54,880 bases of DNA, taken from Pseudomonadota bacterium. GTDB lineage: Bacteria > Bdellovibrionota_C > UBA2361 > SZUA-149. Position numbers and translations under genes: made by a program. Shown in pieces: positions 23,313-31,037 of this stretch. The stretch is from contig JAKPSH010000087.1 of NCBI GenBank assembly GCA_029555385.1, positions 1-54,880 on the forward strand, written 5' to 3'. The first letter of the stretch is position 1. Every line of letters begins with the position of its first letter. The notes beneath the pieces were generated by a model, which did no database searches, was not told where the DNA came from, and saw nothing but the letters and a program-made list of their open reading frames with translations.

Positions 23313-25157
23313 GTGCAAGCGCGAGTTATCAATATTTTGCTTTGTTTCTGTGTCTTTTTGCTGCTTTGGGCAGGAGCCGAGGCGGTTGCTGCTCTGATGC
23401 TGTATGCCCGGGGAGAGCCGTTTAGGTTTCCGGAAAGCGATGAGCACCTTTTCGCATTGGAGAAGAACAGTTCTTACGGCTACGTATTGAAGAAGGAGGT
23501 GCGTCATCTAGCTGTTAAACAAAGCAAGGACGGCGTGGAATGCTACAGAGCACGCTACCAGACCGATCATTTCGGACGCCGGAAGGTCGGTCCCGATCGG
23601 AGCGCGGAATCTCTTTTGCTGCTATTCGGTTGTTCGGTGACGTTCGGTGAAGGCATAGACGATGACCAAACACTGCAATGGCACTTAGGCCGCAAGCTGC
23701 CGGAGCGCATGGTTTATAATTATGCAGTGCATGGCTATGGACCTTCGCATGCCTTGGCCAAGATTCGCTCTGGGGAAGTGAGCAAAGAAACGACAAGATC
23801 ACGTGCCGATGGGCTTTATGTTCTGATTCCCGATCATGTCAGCCGTGTGATCGGTGATACGCGCGCTTACTGGATCTATTCATCTCCTTATTTTTATCAT
23901 ACGCCAAACAATGCGCTTGCCGGCGGCCGGTCGTTTTGGGAGAGACGTCCTCTTACTACGGCGTTGTATGCATCGTTGTCATGGGTGAAACGGCACTCGC
24001 CTCTGCTTTCTTTGATCAACTTCGAGCTGCCGGAGCGTGACACTGCTGCGCATCTGCACTTGACGGCGGATATACTCATTGCTGCGCGAAGACATTTTCG
24101 CGAGCAATTCGACGGAGAGTTCTTCGTCGTGTTTCATCCGTCTTGGAATGAGAGGGCGCCGGGCCAGCAGCTAGTGCATCGCCTGCTCAAAGCTGTGCTT
24201 TCTGAGGCTGGGGTTCCGGTGCTTGACTACAGTGCGGACAGCATGTCGGCGAATGAAGTTGTTAATCCGCGTTGTGACCTGCATCCCGGTGGGCGCTTGA
24301 ATGAACGATTAGCTTCGTTGATTGCTCGAGATTTGTCCACTGTCTCGCGCCCTGCGCCGGACCGCGGAATTGGTGCGGTGGTTCTTACCTATCATCAGTT
24401 TACCGTTGATCCACTTAAGGTCAACGAGGAAACCGTGCTTGCCGCGGATTTTGAAAAACAGATGATGTTGCTTAAGGAACGTGGTTACCGGGTGTTGAGT
24501 TTAGGTGAGCTGCGAAACTATATCGAGGGAAGGGCGAGCTTTGATGAACCGGTAATTGCGCTGACACTTGATGATGGGTGGAAAAATCAGAGGCTGGCAC
24601 TGCCCATTTTACGTGCCCTTGGTTTCAAGACATCATTTGCTGTTTTCCCCGGTCTGGGTATTGGCTGGGACTATTTCGAATGGGGGGATGTTAAAGAGAT
24701 TGATGCCGAGCCGCTGTTTGAGGTGTTTTCGCATACAATGTCGCACCCTTGGGACGTTAAAGAAAACTTGGTGACATGGATTGATGGGCGTGGCAGCAAA
24801 TACGATGAAAGCAACGTGCTCTATGAACTGGAGGAGTCAAAGCGTGTGCTCGAAGCGAAGCTTGGCCGGCCGGTTGAATATCTTGCGTGGCCGGCTGGTT
24901 GGTATAATGATGCGCTTATTCGGCATGCTGCTGCGGCCGGTTATCGCGGCCTTTTTACAATAGAACCTGGAGTGAACTTGCCAGGTGGTGATGTGCAGCG
25001 AATCAAGCGCATCATGGTCGATGGCCGCTGCACCATGAAACAGTTTGAAGAGATCCTGACGCAGTACCAGTACCCAGATTGTTCAGGAAGCGGTGCCCCC
25101 CGTATTTCGCGCACTCCCTATGGTTCAAAAAATGGTGCGTCCGGCGTAACGCGTTAG
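23313..25157 (+). CDS. SGNH-like domain fused to a polysaccharide deacetylase
   Basis: A 614-residue protein with a GTG start and an N-terminal signal or anchor (about 4-28). Residues about 95-345 resemble an SGNH/GDSL esterase or acetyltransferase fold: block I is GCSVTFGEG (about 106-114), and a late DLHPGG may carry the Asp-His pair. Residues about 360-590 are a NodB/PgaB-type deacetylase: LTYHQF, motif 1 TLDDGW (about 417-423), motif 2 SHTMSHP (about 473-479) and WPAGWYND. It probably acts in the periplasm, altering acetylation of the exopolysaccharide made by the synthase two genes upstream. PgaB has a hydrolase domain instead of SGNH, so the architecture differs. Confidence 0.85.
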   Translation: MQARVINILLCFCVFLLLWAGAEAVAALMLYARGEPFRFPESDEHLFALEKNSSYGYVLKKEVRHLAVKQSKDGVECYRARYQTDHFGRRKVGPDRSAESLLLLFGCSVTFGEGIDDDQTLQWHLGRKLPERMVYNYAVHGYGPSHALAKIRSGEVSKETTRSRADGLYVLIPDHVSRVIGDTRAYWIYSSPYFYHTPNNALAGGRSFWERRPLTTALYASLSWVKRHSPLLSLINFELPERDTAAHLHLTADILIAARRHFREQFDGEFFVVFHPSWNERAPGQQLVHRLLKAVLSEAGVPVLDYSADSMSANEVVNPRCDLHPGGRLNERLASLIARDLSTVSRPAPDRGIGAVVLTYHQFTVDPLKVNEETVLAADFEKQMMLLKERGYRVLSLGELRNYIEGRASFDEPVIALTLDDGWKNQRLALPILRALGFKTSFAVFPGLGIGWDYFEWGDVKEIDAEPLFEVFSHTMSHPWDVKENLVTWIDGRGSKYDESNVLYELEESKRVLEAKLGRPVEYLAWPAGWYNDALIRHAAAAGYRGLFTIEPGVNLPGGDVQRIKRIMVDGRCTMKQFEEILTQYQYPDCSGSGAPRISRTPYGSKNGASGVTR

Positions 25158-25238
25158 GCAGCATGCGGCGCCGCGAGGTAGGGTGGCGGCGTATCCGCAA
25201 CTATCCGGTTTGCCGCGGCCTAGCCGTATAGTAATGTA

Positions 25239-25517
25239 TTAATCTGGCTGGTGGTCAAAAATCATCTGCTGCACTTCTACGCCGTCCAGTGCGGTTAATT
25301 TCGCAGCAAGCTTCCGGCATTCAGCCTCATCGCCAAACATTTCCAGCAGAATTAAGCCCTGATGCGAGCACACGTTGTTATCCACGTGATGCAAACCGAT
25401 GCGCGAGCGGATATTGCAGCCGTATTCTGTAAGCAGCGCCTGGACATCAGGCACGCGGCTCAAACGGTCCTGAACATGTACGCCATAGATGATATGCTTC
25501 TCACGCTTGTTTTGCAT
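25239..25517 (-). CDS. TM1266-type small regulator (ACT-like fold)
   Basis: Encodes 92 residues. The ATG at 25517 follows gggaga on the minus strand, so the longer frame is not used. The pattern IIYGVHVQDR ... LLTEYGCNIRSRIGLHHV ... GLILLEMFGD ... LTALDGVEVQQMIFDH fits the TM1266 family, a ferredoxin-like/ACT fold annotated as a putative regulator of the iron-only hydrogenase system. No hydrogenase or hydE/F/G maturase gene is in the window, so the role here is open. It stands alone between the deacetylase (convergent) and a chemotaxis receptor (divergent). Confidence 0.6.
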   Translation of the reverse strand: MQNKREKHIIYGVHVQDRLSRVPDVQALLTEYGCNIRSRIGLHHVDNNVCSHQGLILLEMFGDEAECRKLAAKLTALDGVEVQQMIFDHQPD

Positions 25518-25787
25518 ATACCGTCTCCCGCTGCGAGTTGTACGAATCAATAGAGATTACCACAGCATACACTGCAAGCAAGAATAGAGGCTAGGTTGCG
25601 AGCTGTGAGTTTTGACTTGTTCAACACGCAGCCGGCTAAAGCGCATCGCAGAATTGCAGCAGAATAGCCCCGGAAAATAGCGCCATAAACCGCAGGTGCG
25701 ACTCTGGTAAGAAGCTGAGACTGTGCAGTGTGATATGTCATCGAAAGATCGCTTACCCTGATAAGAAAGTGTGGGGGAACTGGGCCC

Positions 25788-27773
25788 ATGAAAATCAAAC
25801 ACAAGTTAGCCGTGTTGGCGCTGATGCCGATGCTTGCCTTTTGCTTCCAAAGCTGGCGCAACATCAGTGCGAACATTAACGAAAACGATGTGGTTGATAT
25901 TATGCGGCGAAACGCCGCGCTCGTTCGCTCGGCCTCAGAACTGGCGGCCGAGCTGCAAAAAGAACGGGGTAAGACCAGCCTGCATCTGGCCGGTGGATTG
26001 GATCTTGGCGCAGTGCAGGAGCAGCGCCGGGCTTCCGACGGGAAACTTAAAGCATTTACCGCGGCACTTGAACAAAGCAGACTCGATGATAAAACCGCAT
26101 CCGAGGCTTCATCTATCGGAGAAACGCTTGCTTCTTTGCGGGCATCATCGTTGAGCATGTCTGGCACCAGCCTTCGCGACAACTATGCCAAGCTGATTAA
26201 ACTGCTCATCGATACGCAAGCCGGCGCCGCACGTGCGCCGACTACTCGGGGAGTGGGCAAAGTTTTTGGTGCAATCGTGCTGATTGAGACAGCGAAAGAA
26301 AATGGCGGAATGTTCCGCGCACTTCTTTCTTCATTGATTGCCCAAGACAAACGGCTCAGCTTGGATGATATGAATTTACTTGTTCGCTTCAAGAGTTCGC
26401 TTGATGCAAACTTAAACTCCCCGGGGCTCTCCGGCAGCGAAAAGCTGCGGCCTCGTCTTGCCGAAGTACAGGAGAGTGATGCCTGGCGGGATGCGCACGC
26501 AGCGTTTGTCACCGTGCTCGGCAAATGGAATGAGGGCGGTTTCGGCCTGGACGGCAGAAAGGTTTTTGCCACCATCACGAGGGTCATTGATGATGTCGGA
26601 GCTGTGGTCGCCCAAGAGCTTGAGATCTCCGGTGCGAACTTAGAGAAAATTGCCGGTGATATACGCCAGGAACTGTTCTTTTCGCTTGTGGTTTTTGGTT
26701 TGATGCTGGTTGTATCGCTCGGCGCGATCGTCGCGCTGGCTGGTGCAATCACCAAGCCGCTTGGCCGGGGTGTCGAGTTCGCCGAGGCGATTCGATTGGG
26801 TGATCTCTCGACGCGGCTTCGTCTTGGAGGAAAAGATGAAATAAGCAGACTTGGTGCTGCGCTTGATGCCATGGCGGATAGTCTGGAAGGAAAGGCGAAA
26901 GCAGCGCGGCGCATTGCTGATGGCGACTTGACCCGCGACGTAGAACTCGCCTCAGACCGCGATGTTTTGGGAATCGCGTTCCGGACAATGAGTGAAAAGC
27001 TGAATGTGATGCTGTCGCAGGTGGTTGCCGCTTCGAGTAAGGTCAAAGCTGATGTGGCGCAGATTTCAGACGCCACGCACACGCTTTCTTCCGGTTCCAC
27101 CGAGCAAGCCGCCTCCGTGCAGGAGATCTCCGCATCAATGCTGGAAATGAATTCGCAAATTCATGAGAATGCAAAAAATGCGGCGGAAACAGCATCGCTG
27201 GTGCTGGCGGTCAGCCAAGATGCGGGGCGTGGCGCAGGTCAAATGGACAAGGTGCTTGAGGCGGTTAATGTAATCCGGACAACCAGTAACGAAGTGGCCA
27301 AAACGATCAAAGTCATTGATGATATTGCCTTTCAGACAAACCTGCTTGCGCTCAATGCGGCCGTTGAAGCGGCGCGTGCCGGCAAACATGGCAAAGGATT
27401 TGCGGTTGTAGCCGACGAGGTGCGCAGCCTTGCAGGGAGAAGCGCCAAAGCGGCGCGGGATACGGCGCAAATTATCCAGCGTTCAAATGCAGAAGTTGAA
27501 AACGGCGTTGGTGTGACCAAGGCGGCGGCTGAGCTCTTCGCGCAGATTGTCACCGGCATTAACCGGGCGACCGGTCTGTTGGAGACAATCGCCGCAGCTT
27601 CCCGCGAGCAATCGCAAGGTGCGGAGCAAATCAACCTTGGCTTAGCGCAGATTGACCGGGCGACGCAAAATAATTCAGCCAATACTGAAGAGATTGCCTC
27701 AGCCTCGGCTGATTTGGCTCAGGAAGCTGCGCATTTGCATGAACTGGTACTACAGTTCAGGCTAAAAAGATAA
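25788..27773 (+). CDS. Methyl-accepting chemotaxis protein with NIT-type sensor
   Basis: A 661-residue receptor. The first membrane helix is at about 7-24. The periplasmic part (about 25-297) has the NIT signature ELAAELQKERGKTSLHL (about 51-67), a domain proposed to sense nitrate or nitrite. The second helix is at about 298-322, followed by two HAMP-like units (about 322-430) and the signalling hairpin, with the tip [20 protein letters not shown] (about 508-527). No C-terminal CheR-docking pentapeptide is present. No che genes are nearby, so it must feed a distant array. It is convergent with the sigma-associated membrane gene, 22 bases apart. Confidence 0.92.
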   Translation: MKIKHKLAVLALMPMLAFCFQSWRNISANINENDVVDIMRRNAALVRSASELAAELQKERGKTSLHLAGGLDLGAVQEQRRASDGKLKAFTAALEQSRLDDKTASEASSIGETLASLRASSLSMSGTSLRDNYAKLIKLLIDTQAGAARAPTTRGVGKVFGAIVLIETAKENGGMFRALLSSLIAQDKRLSLDDMNLLVRFKSSLDANLNSPGLSGSEKLRPRLAEVQESDAWRDAHAAFVTVLGKWNEGGFGLDGRKVFATITRVIDDVGAVVAQELEISGANLEKIAGDIRQELFFSLVVFGLMLVVSLGAIVALAGAITKPLGRGVEFAEAIRLGDLSTRLRLGGKDEISRLGAALDAMADSLEGKAKAARRIADGDLTRDVELASDRDVLGIAFRTMSEKLNVMLSQVVAASSKVKADVAQISDATHTLSSGSTEQAASVQEISASMLEMNSQIHENAKNAAETASLVLAVSQDAGRGAGQMDKVLEAVNVIRTTSNEVAKTIKVIDDIAFQTNLLALNAAVEAARAGKHGKGFAVVADEVRSLAGRSAKAARDTAQIIQRSNAEVENGVGVTKAAAELFAQIVTGINRATGLLETIAAASREQSQGAEQINLGLAQIDRATQNNSANTEEIASASADLAQEAAHLHELVLQFRLKR

Positions 27774-27795
27774 ACGGCACGTGCCCGGGCTTATG

Positions 27796-28359
27796 CTAAG
27801 AATTGCCTGCGCAGACCAATGCTTTTTTGCCGCGGAAACGCAGCGACAACGCCGTTTCCAATCCCGGAACGGAAGCGCAAAGTGAGCCAGCAAGCCAAGC
27901 TGCGCCAAGTTCAAACGGCACTAGTTCACCGCCCAGACAAAAGAAGACGCCAAGAGAGGCCAGCGACAGGCCGAGGAGCTGCAGCAGCCGTGAGCGGCGA
28001 AGCACGCGCAATTCTTCGGGCTTAAGCATGCTGCCGGCAATTAGCGCACTTGTGCCGAGAAAAAAGGCGCCGCAGGCGGCCATGCAGCCGACGGGACCCA
28101 ATTTCATGAAAAAAGCCATCAGTCCCGCATGATGTGCGGTGAAGCCGAGGCCGAATTGCGGGCAGATAAACAATGTTGCGGACCCTGCCAGCGTATGAAC
28201 AAGGGCCAGCCGGGAGAAGACGCGCAGTTCGGACGGCTGCAGGTCGTACTTTATGCGCCCGCAAATCTGTGCGCTCAATTCCGTAGGAGGTGCGTCTTCG
28301 GCAATTGAGGCGAAGTGCTCAAATTCCGCATACCAAGAATCTTGTTTTGGCTTAGCCAT
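27796..28359 (-). CDS. Multi-pass membrane protein, probable anti-sigma factor
   Basis: Encodes 187 residues. The first 45 are cytosolic and charged, and about four to five hydrophobic helices follow (about 47-68, 78-110, 122-145, 148-168). Its ATG lies eight bases inside the end of the ECF sigma gene, a typical arrangement for a sigma factor and its membrane-bound anti-sigma factor (compare the NrsF/DUF1109 type). I see no zinc-finger anti-sigma motif (H-x3-C-x2-C). Role inferred from the overlap and topology. Confidence 0.6.
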   Translation of the reverse strand: MAKPKQDSWYAEFEHFASIAEDAPPTELSAQICGRIKYDLQPSELRVFSRLALVHTLAGSATLFICPQFGLGFTAHHAGLMAFFMKLGPVGCMAACGAFFLGTSALIAGSMLKPEELRVLRRSRLLQLLGLSLASLGVFFCLGGELVPFELGAAWLAGSLCASVPGLETALSLRFRGKKALVCAGNS

Positions 28360-28909
28360 TGTTTTCCCTCGCTTTCAGCAGACCAGCAACCCGGCGCACG
28401 GCGCGGCTGACGAGCTGCCGGGCGTTTACCGGAGTGGTGCCGAGCCGCTGAGCAATCTCTGCAAAAGACATGTCTTGCTCAAAACGCAGTCTTAATAGAT
28501 CGAGCTGCTTGAGCGGCAGCGGTGCATTGTCCAAGATACTGCCGTCTTTCAGGGGAGACGCCACGGTTTCACTAGCCGCAAACGCGGATTGCGCGGCTAT
28601 GGTGCGCTTATCTCGCGCAGCTTGGCGAAAATAATCAGTGAGGACGCTGCGGCAGATGGCATAGAGCCAGGGCATGACTGTGTAATGTGCATCGTAATGC
28701 CCGCGTGAAGCGTGGAACTTCAAAAATACCTGCTGAAACACATCATCAGTTTCTGGTTTGGTATTCAGGCGGCTGCGTAAGTAAGCGTAGGTACGCGGCG
28801 CCAGGCGCTGGTAAAGCTCGTCGAAGGCATCACAATTTCCTAACTGATATGCTTCCATCAGTTCTTCATTAGTCAGGAGCGTATTTTCTTCTTTGTGCCC
28901 GGCTTTCAT
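28352..28909 (-). CDS. ECF-type RNA polymerase sigma factor
   Basis: Encodes about 185 residues from the ATG at 28909; upstream in-frame starts exist, but the added sequence is Ser-rich and unlike the family. Region 2 (about 16-95) shows the polymerase-binding pattern DAFDELYQRLAPRTYAYL, ETDDVFQQVFLKFH and MPWLYAICRSVLTDYFR. Region 4 (about 130-182) has the helix-turn-helix MSFAEIAQRLGTTPVNARQL. It is followed, with overlap, by a multi-pass membrane gene likely to be its anti-sigma factor. The metal-efflux operon begins 292 bases away in the opposite direction and is a natural candidate target. Confidence 0.88.
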   Translation of the reverse strand: MKAGHKEENTLLTNEELMEAYQLGNCDAFDELYQRLAPRTYAYLRSRLNTKPETDDVFQQVFLKFHASRGHYDAHYTVMPWLYAICRSVLTDYFRQAARDKRTIAAQSAFAASETVASPLKDGSILDNAPLPLKQLDLLRLRFEQDMSFAEIAQRLGTTPVNARQLVSRAVRRVAGLLKARENNG

Positions 28910-29201
28910 CGTCTTTGCAGCGGTGCGGCGGCTTTTGCTAATGGAACTAACGCAGTATGCTCCAGGTAATATAGAAAAAGTGCCGCTTTCTAGCAAAGAC
29001 AACTAACAAAAAGCATCATTTGGGCATGCTTACGCACTATATTTACGAGTTTGCAGTCCGTTGTGTGACATGGGCAACGCGAAAAAATAAAAAAAAGATT
29101 GTCACAATACTTGAATTCTCAGCGTATTAACGCCCAGGTATTGCTGATTGCGGCCTGGTTTCCTGGCCGCTTGACGCATCATTGTTAGGCAATGGAGGAA
29201 C
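28910..29201. promoter_or_regulatory. Divergent control region between sigma factor and metal efflux operon
   Basis: 292 bases without a gene. A spaced inverted repeat TGTGACA (29064-29070) and TGTCACA (29100-29106) flanks an A-rich stretch, and could be an operator. A GC hairpin, gcggcc (29150-29155) with ggccgc (29165-29170), lies 30 bases before the ATG of the efflux operon, whose ribosome site is tggagga (29192-29198). I cannot identify -35/-10 hexamers with confidence. Confidence 0.45.
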
Positions 29202-29552
29202 ATGAACCAGAAAATTACTGGGAGCTACATTCAATTGGCGGCATATTTCGGCCTATTTATCATGCTTGCGGCGGGGTATCTAGTCGTCTATCCCTCAGTG
29301 TCTGTGTGGGCCGATGAAGCCGGTGGAAAGGAACAAATATTACAATATACGTGTCCAATGCCGGAGCATGCGGATGTTGTTTCTGAAAAACCAGGGCAAT
29401 GTCCCAAGTGCGGTATGAATATGGTGGTGCGAGCTGAACCCGAAAACGCAAAAGAGAAGAAGCATAGCGCCCACGGCGAAGGCGCCAGTGATAAGTGCGA
29501 GACTAAGAACGAAAAATCCGAGTGTGCGGCACATGCGTCCTGCCGTCATTGA
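29202..29552 (+). CDS. Small membrane-anchored heavy-metal-binding protein
   Basis: Encodes 116 residues. A membrane or signal segment lies at about 10-32. Residues 49-76 form a heavy-metal-binding domain of the kind found in CusB-like adaptors: YTCPMPEHADVV, then CPKCGMNMV with Cys51, Met53, His56, Cys67, Cys70 and Met73. The tail is Lys/Glu-rich with further Cys and His (ECAAHASCRH). It probably binds Cu or Ag in the periplasm and passes it to the pump. First gene of the efflux operon; the adaptor starts 51 bases later and carries two more copies of the same domain. Confidence 0.8.
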   Translation: MNQKITGSYIQLAAYFGLFIMLAAGYLVVYPSVSVWADEAGGKEQILQYTCPMPEHADVVSEKPGQCPKCGMNMVVRAEPENAKEKKHSAHGEGASDKCETKNEKSECAAHASCRH

Positions 29553-29603
29553 TGCGTCCGTGCGAACCAGGAAGTGCTGCAAGCTTCTGCAGATAGGCGT
29601 GGT

Positions 29604-31013
29604 ATGAAGACGATGACTAAGTTCAGAACGCGGCTAGGCGTGCTGCTTGCCGCGACAGTATTTGCTTTTGCCTCAGCCTTCGTGCCGCCTTGGTCGTTTG
29701 CGCAAGGCCAGAGTGCAGAGCCGCTTAAAACACATTACACATGTCCAATGACAGAACACGCCGATGTTGTTCTGGACAAACCGGGACGCTGCCCGAAGTG
29801 CGGCATGAACTTGGTGCCGGTCACCGCTCCCGAGCAGCGCAATACGCCAACTGCTGCGCCGGCCAAGGTATATTACTGTCCGATGCATCCTAGTTATAAA
29901 TCAGATCGCCCGGGCGAGTGTCCGATTTGCCATATGTCGTTGGTTCCCTTGGCGGACAGCGAGCAGGCGCATTCTTCGGCTGTCGACGGTTATGCGGCGG
30001 TGCAGATCGATACCGGGCGCCGCCAGCTTATCGGTTTGCGCCTTGGCTCTGTTGAAAAGAAGGAGGTACAGCAGACCATCCGTGCGGCTGCTCGTGTTGA
30101 GTCAAGCGAAGAGCGGATTTCGGCGGTAAGTCTTAAATTCAGTGGCTGGGTGGAGGAGTTGAACATTGGGTCCACCGGAGCTTATGTCGCACCGGGTGAG
30201 GTTTTGTTTTCGGTCTACAGCCCCGAACTGCTCGAAGCGCAAAAGAACTACCTGGCTGCTTACCGCGCTCAGCGCGTGCTTGCGCCAGGTGCGCCAAAGG
30301 AAGCGGCCGCTTTTGCCGCGCAAAGTGTGCGCAGCGCCCGGGAGCGCCTGCATCTCTGGGATATTTCAGCGGAGCAGATTCGCGAACTTGAAACGCGAAA
30401 CGAACCTCTTCCGCGGATGAAGATCGTGTCGCAAGCAAAGGGCGTGGTCACGAAGAAGAATATTGTACGTGGTTCGTATATTGAACCAGGAGCCGTTCTT
30501 TATGAAGTGACCGATTTGTCAGTGGTTTGGATTTACGCCGACCTTTATGCGGCTGAAATAGGCGCTGTCGTCGAAGGTCAAGCCGGCACAGTCGAGCTGG
30601 CATCGCAGCAATCAGCCAGGTTCCCGGCGCGGGTTATTTACATTTATCCCTATCTTAATGAGATGACGCGTACGGTACGGGTGCGTTTTGAAGTTGATAA
30701 CACAAGAGGGTTGTTGCGTCCAGGCGATTTCGGCACTGTTTCGATCGAAGTGCCGCTCGGCCGCAAGCTGGTTGTCGACGAACGTTCGGTGATGTTTACG
30801 GGGGAGCGGCAGATAGCCTTTGTTGACTTGGGCGACGGCAAGCTCGAGCCGCGGGAAGTAAAGACCGGTCAGCATGTTGATGGCTTAATCGTTATCGAAG
30901 ACGGATTACGCGAAGGCGAGCAGGTGGTGACAAGCGGAATGTTCTTGGTGGATTCTGAGAGCAGGCTTAAGGCCGCCCTGGCGCAGGACGAGCCCGGCGG
31001 ACACCGGCACTGA
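29604..31013 (+). CDS. cusB: RND efflux periplasmic adaptor, Cu(I)/Ag(I) type
   Basis: Membrane-fusion subunit of 469 residues linking the RND pump to the outer-membrane channel. A signal peptide ends near residue 33. Two heavy-metal-binding domains follow: HYTCPMTEHADVV ... CPKCGMNLVPV (44-73) and YYCPMHPSYKSD ... CPICHMSLVPL (90-116). Then come the barrel-sandwich, helical hairpin and beta-barrel regions typical of CusB (VSLKFSGWVEELNIGSTGAYV, SIYSPEL-like VYSPELLEAQKNYL, GSYIEPGAVLYEVTDLSVVW). The ATG at 29604 has only a weak ribosome site; an in-frame GTG at 29574 is possible but adds no signal-like sequence. Followed by the pump after 24 bases. Confidence 0.9.
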   Translation: MKTMTKFRTRLGVLLAATVFAFASAFVPPWSFAQGQSAEPLKTHYTCPMTEHADVVLDKPGRCPKCGMNLVPVTAPEQRNTPTAAPAKVYYCPMHPSYKSDRPGECPICHMSLVPLADSEQAHSSAVDGYAAVQIDTGRRQLIGLRLGSVEKKEVQQTIRAAARVESSEERISAVSLKFSGWVEELNIGSTGAYVAPGEVLFSVYSPELLEAQKNYLAAYRAQRVLAPGAPKEAAAFAAQSVRSARERLHLWDISAEQIRELETRNEPLPRMKIVSQAKGVVTKKNIVRGSYIEPGAVLYEVTDLSVVWIYADLYAAEIGAVVEGQAGTVELASQQSARFPARVIYIYPYLNEMTRTVRVRFEVDNTRGLLRPGDFGTVSIEVPLGRKLVVDERSVMFTGERQIAFVDLGDGKLEPREVKTGQHVDGLIVIEDGLREGEQVVTSGMFLVDSESRLKAALAQDEPGGHRH

Positions 31014-31037
31014 AAGTAAAAAAAGAGAAGAAGCCAG

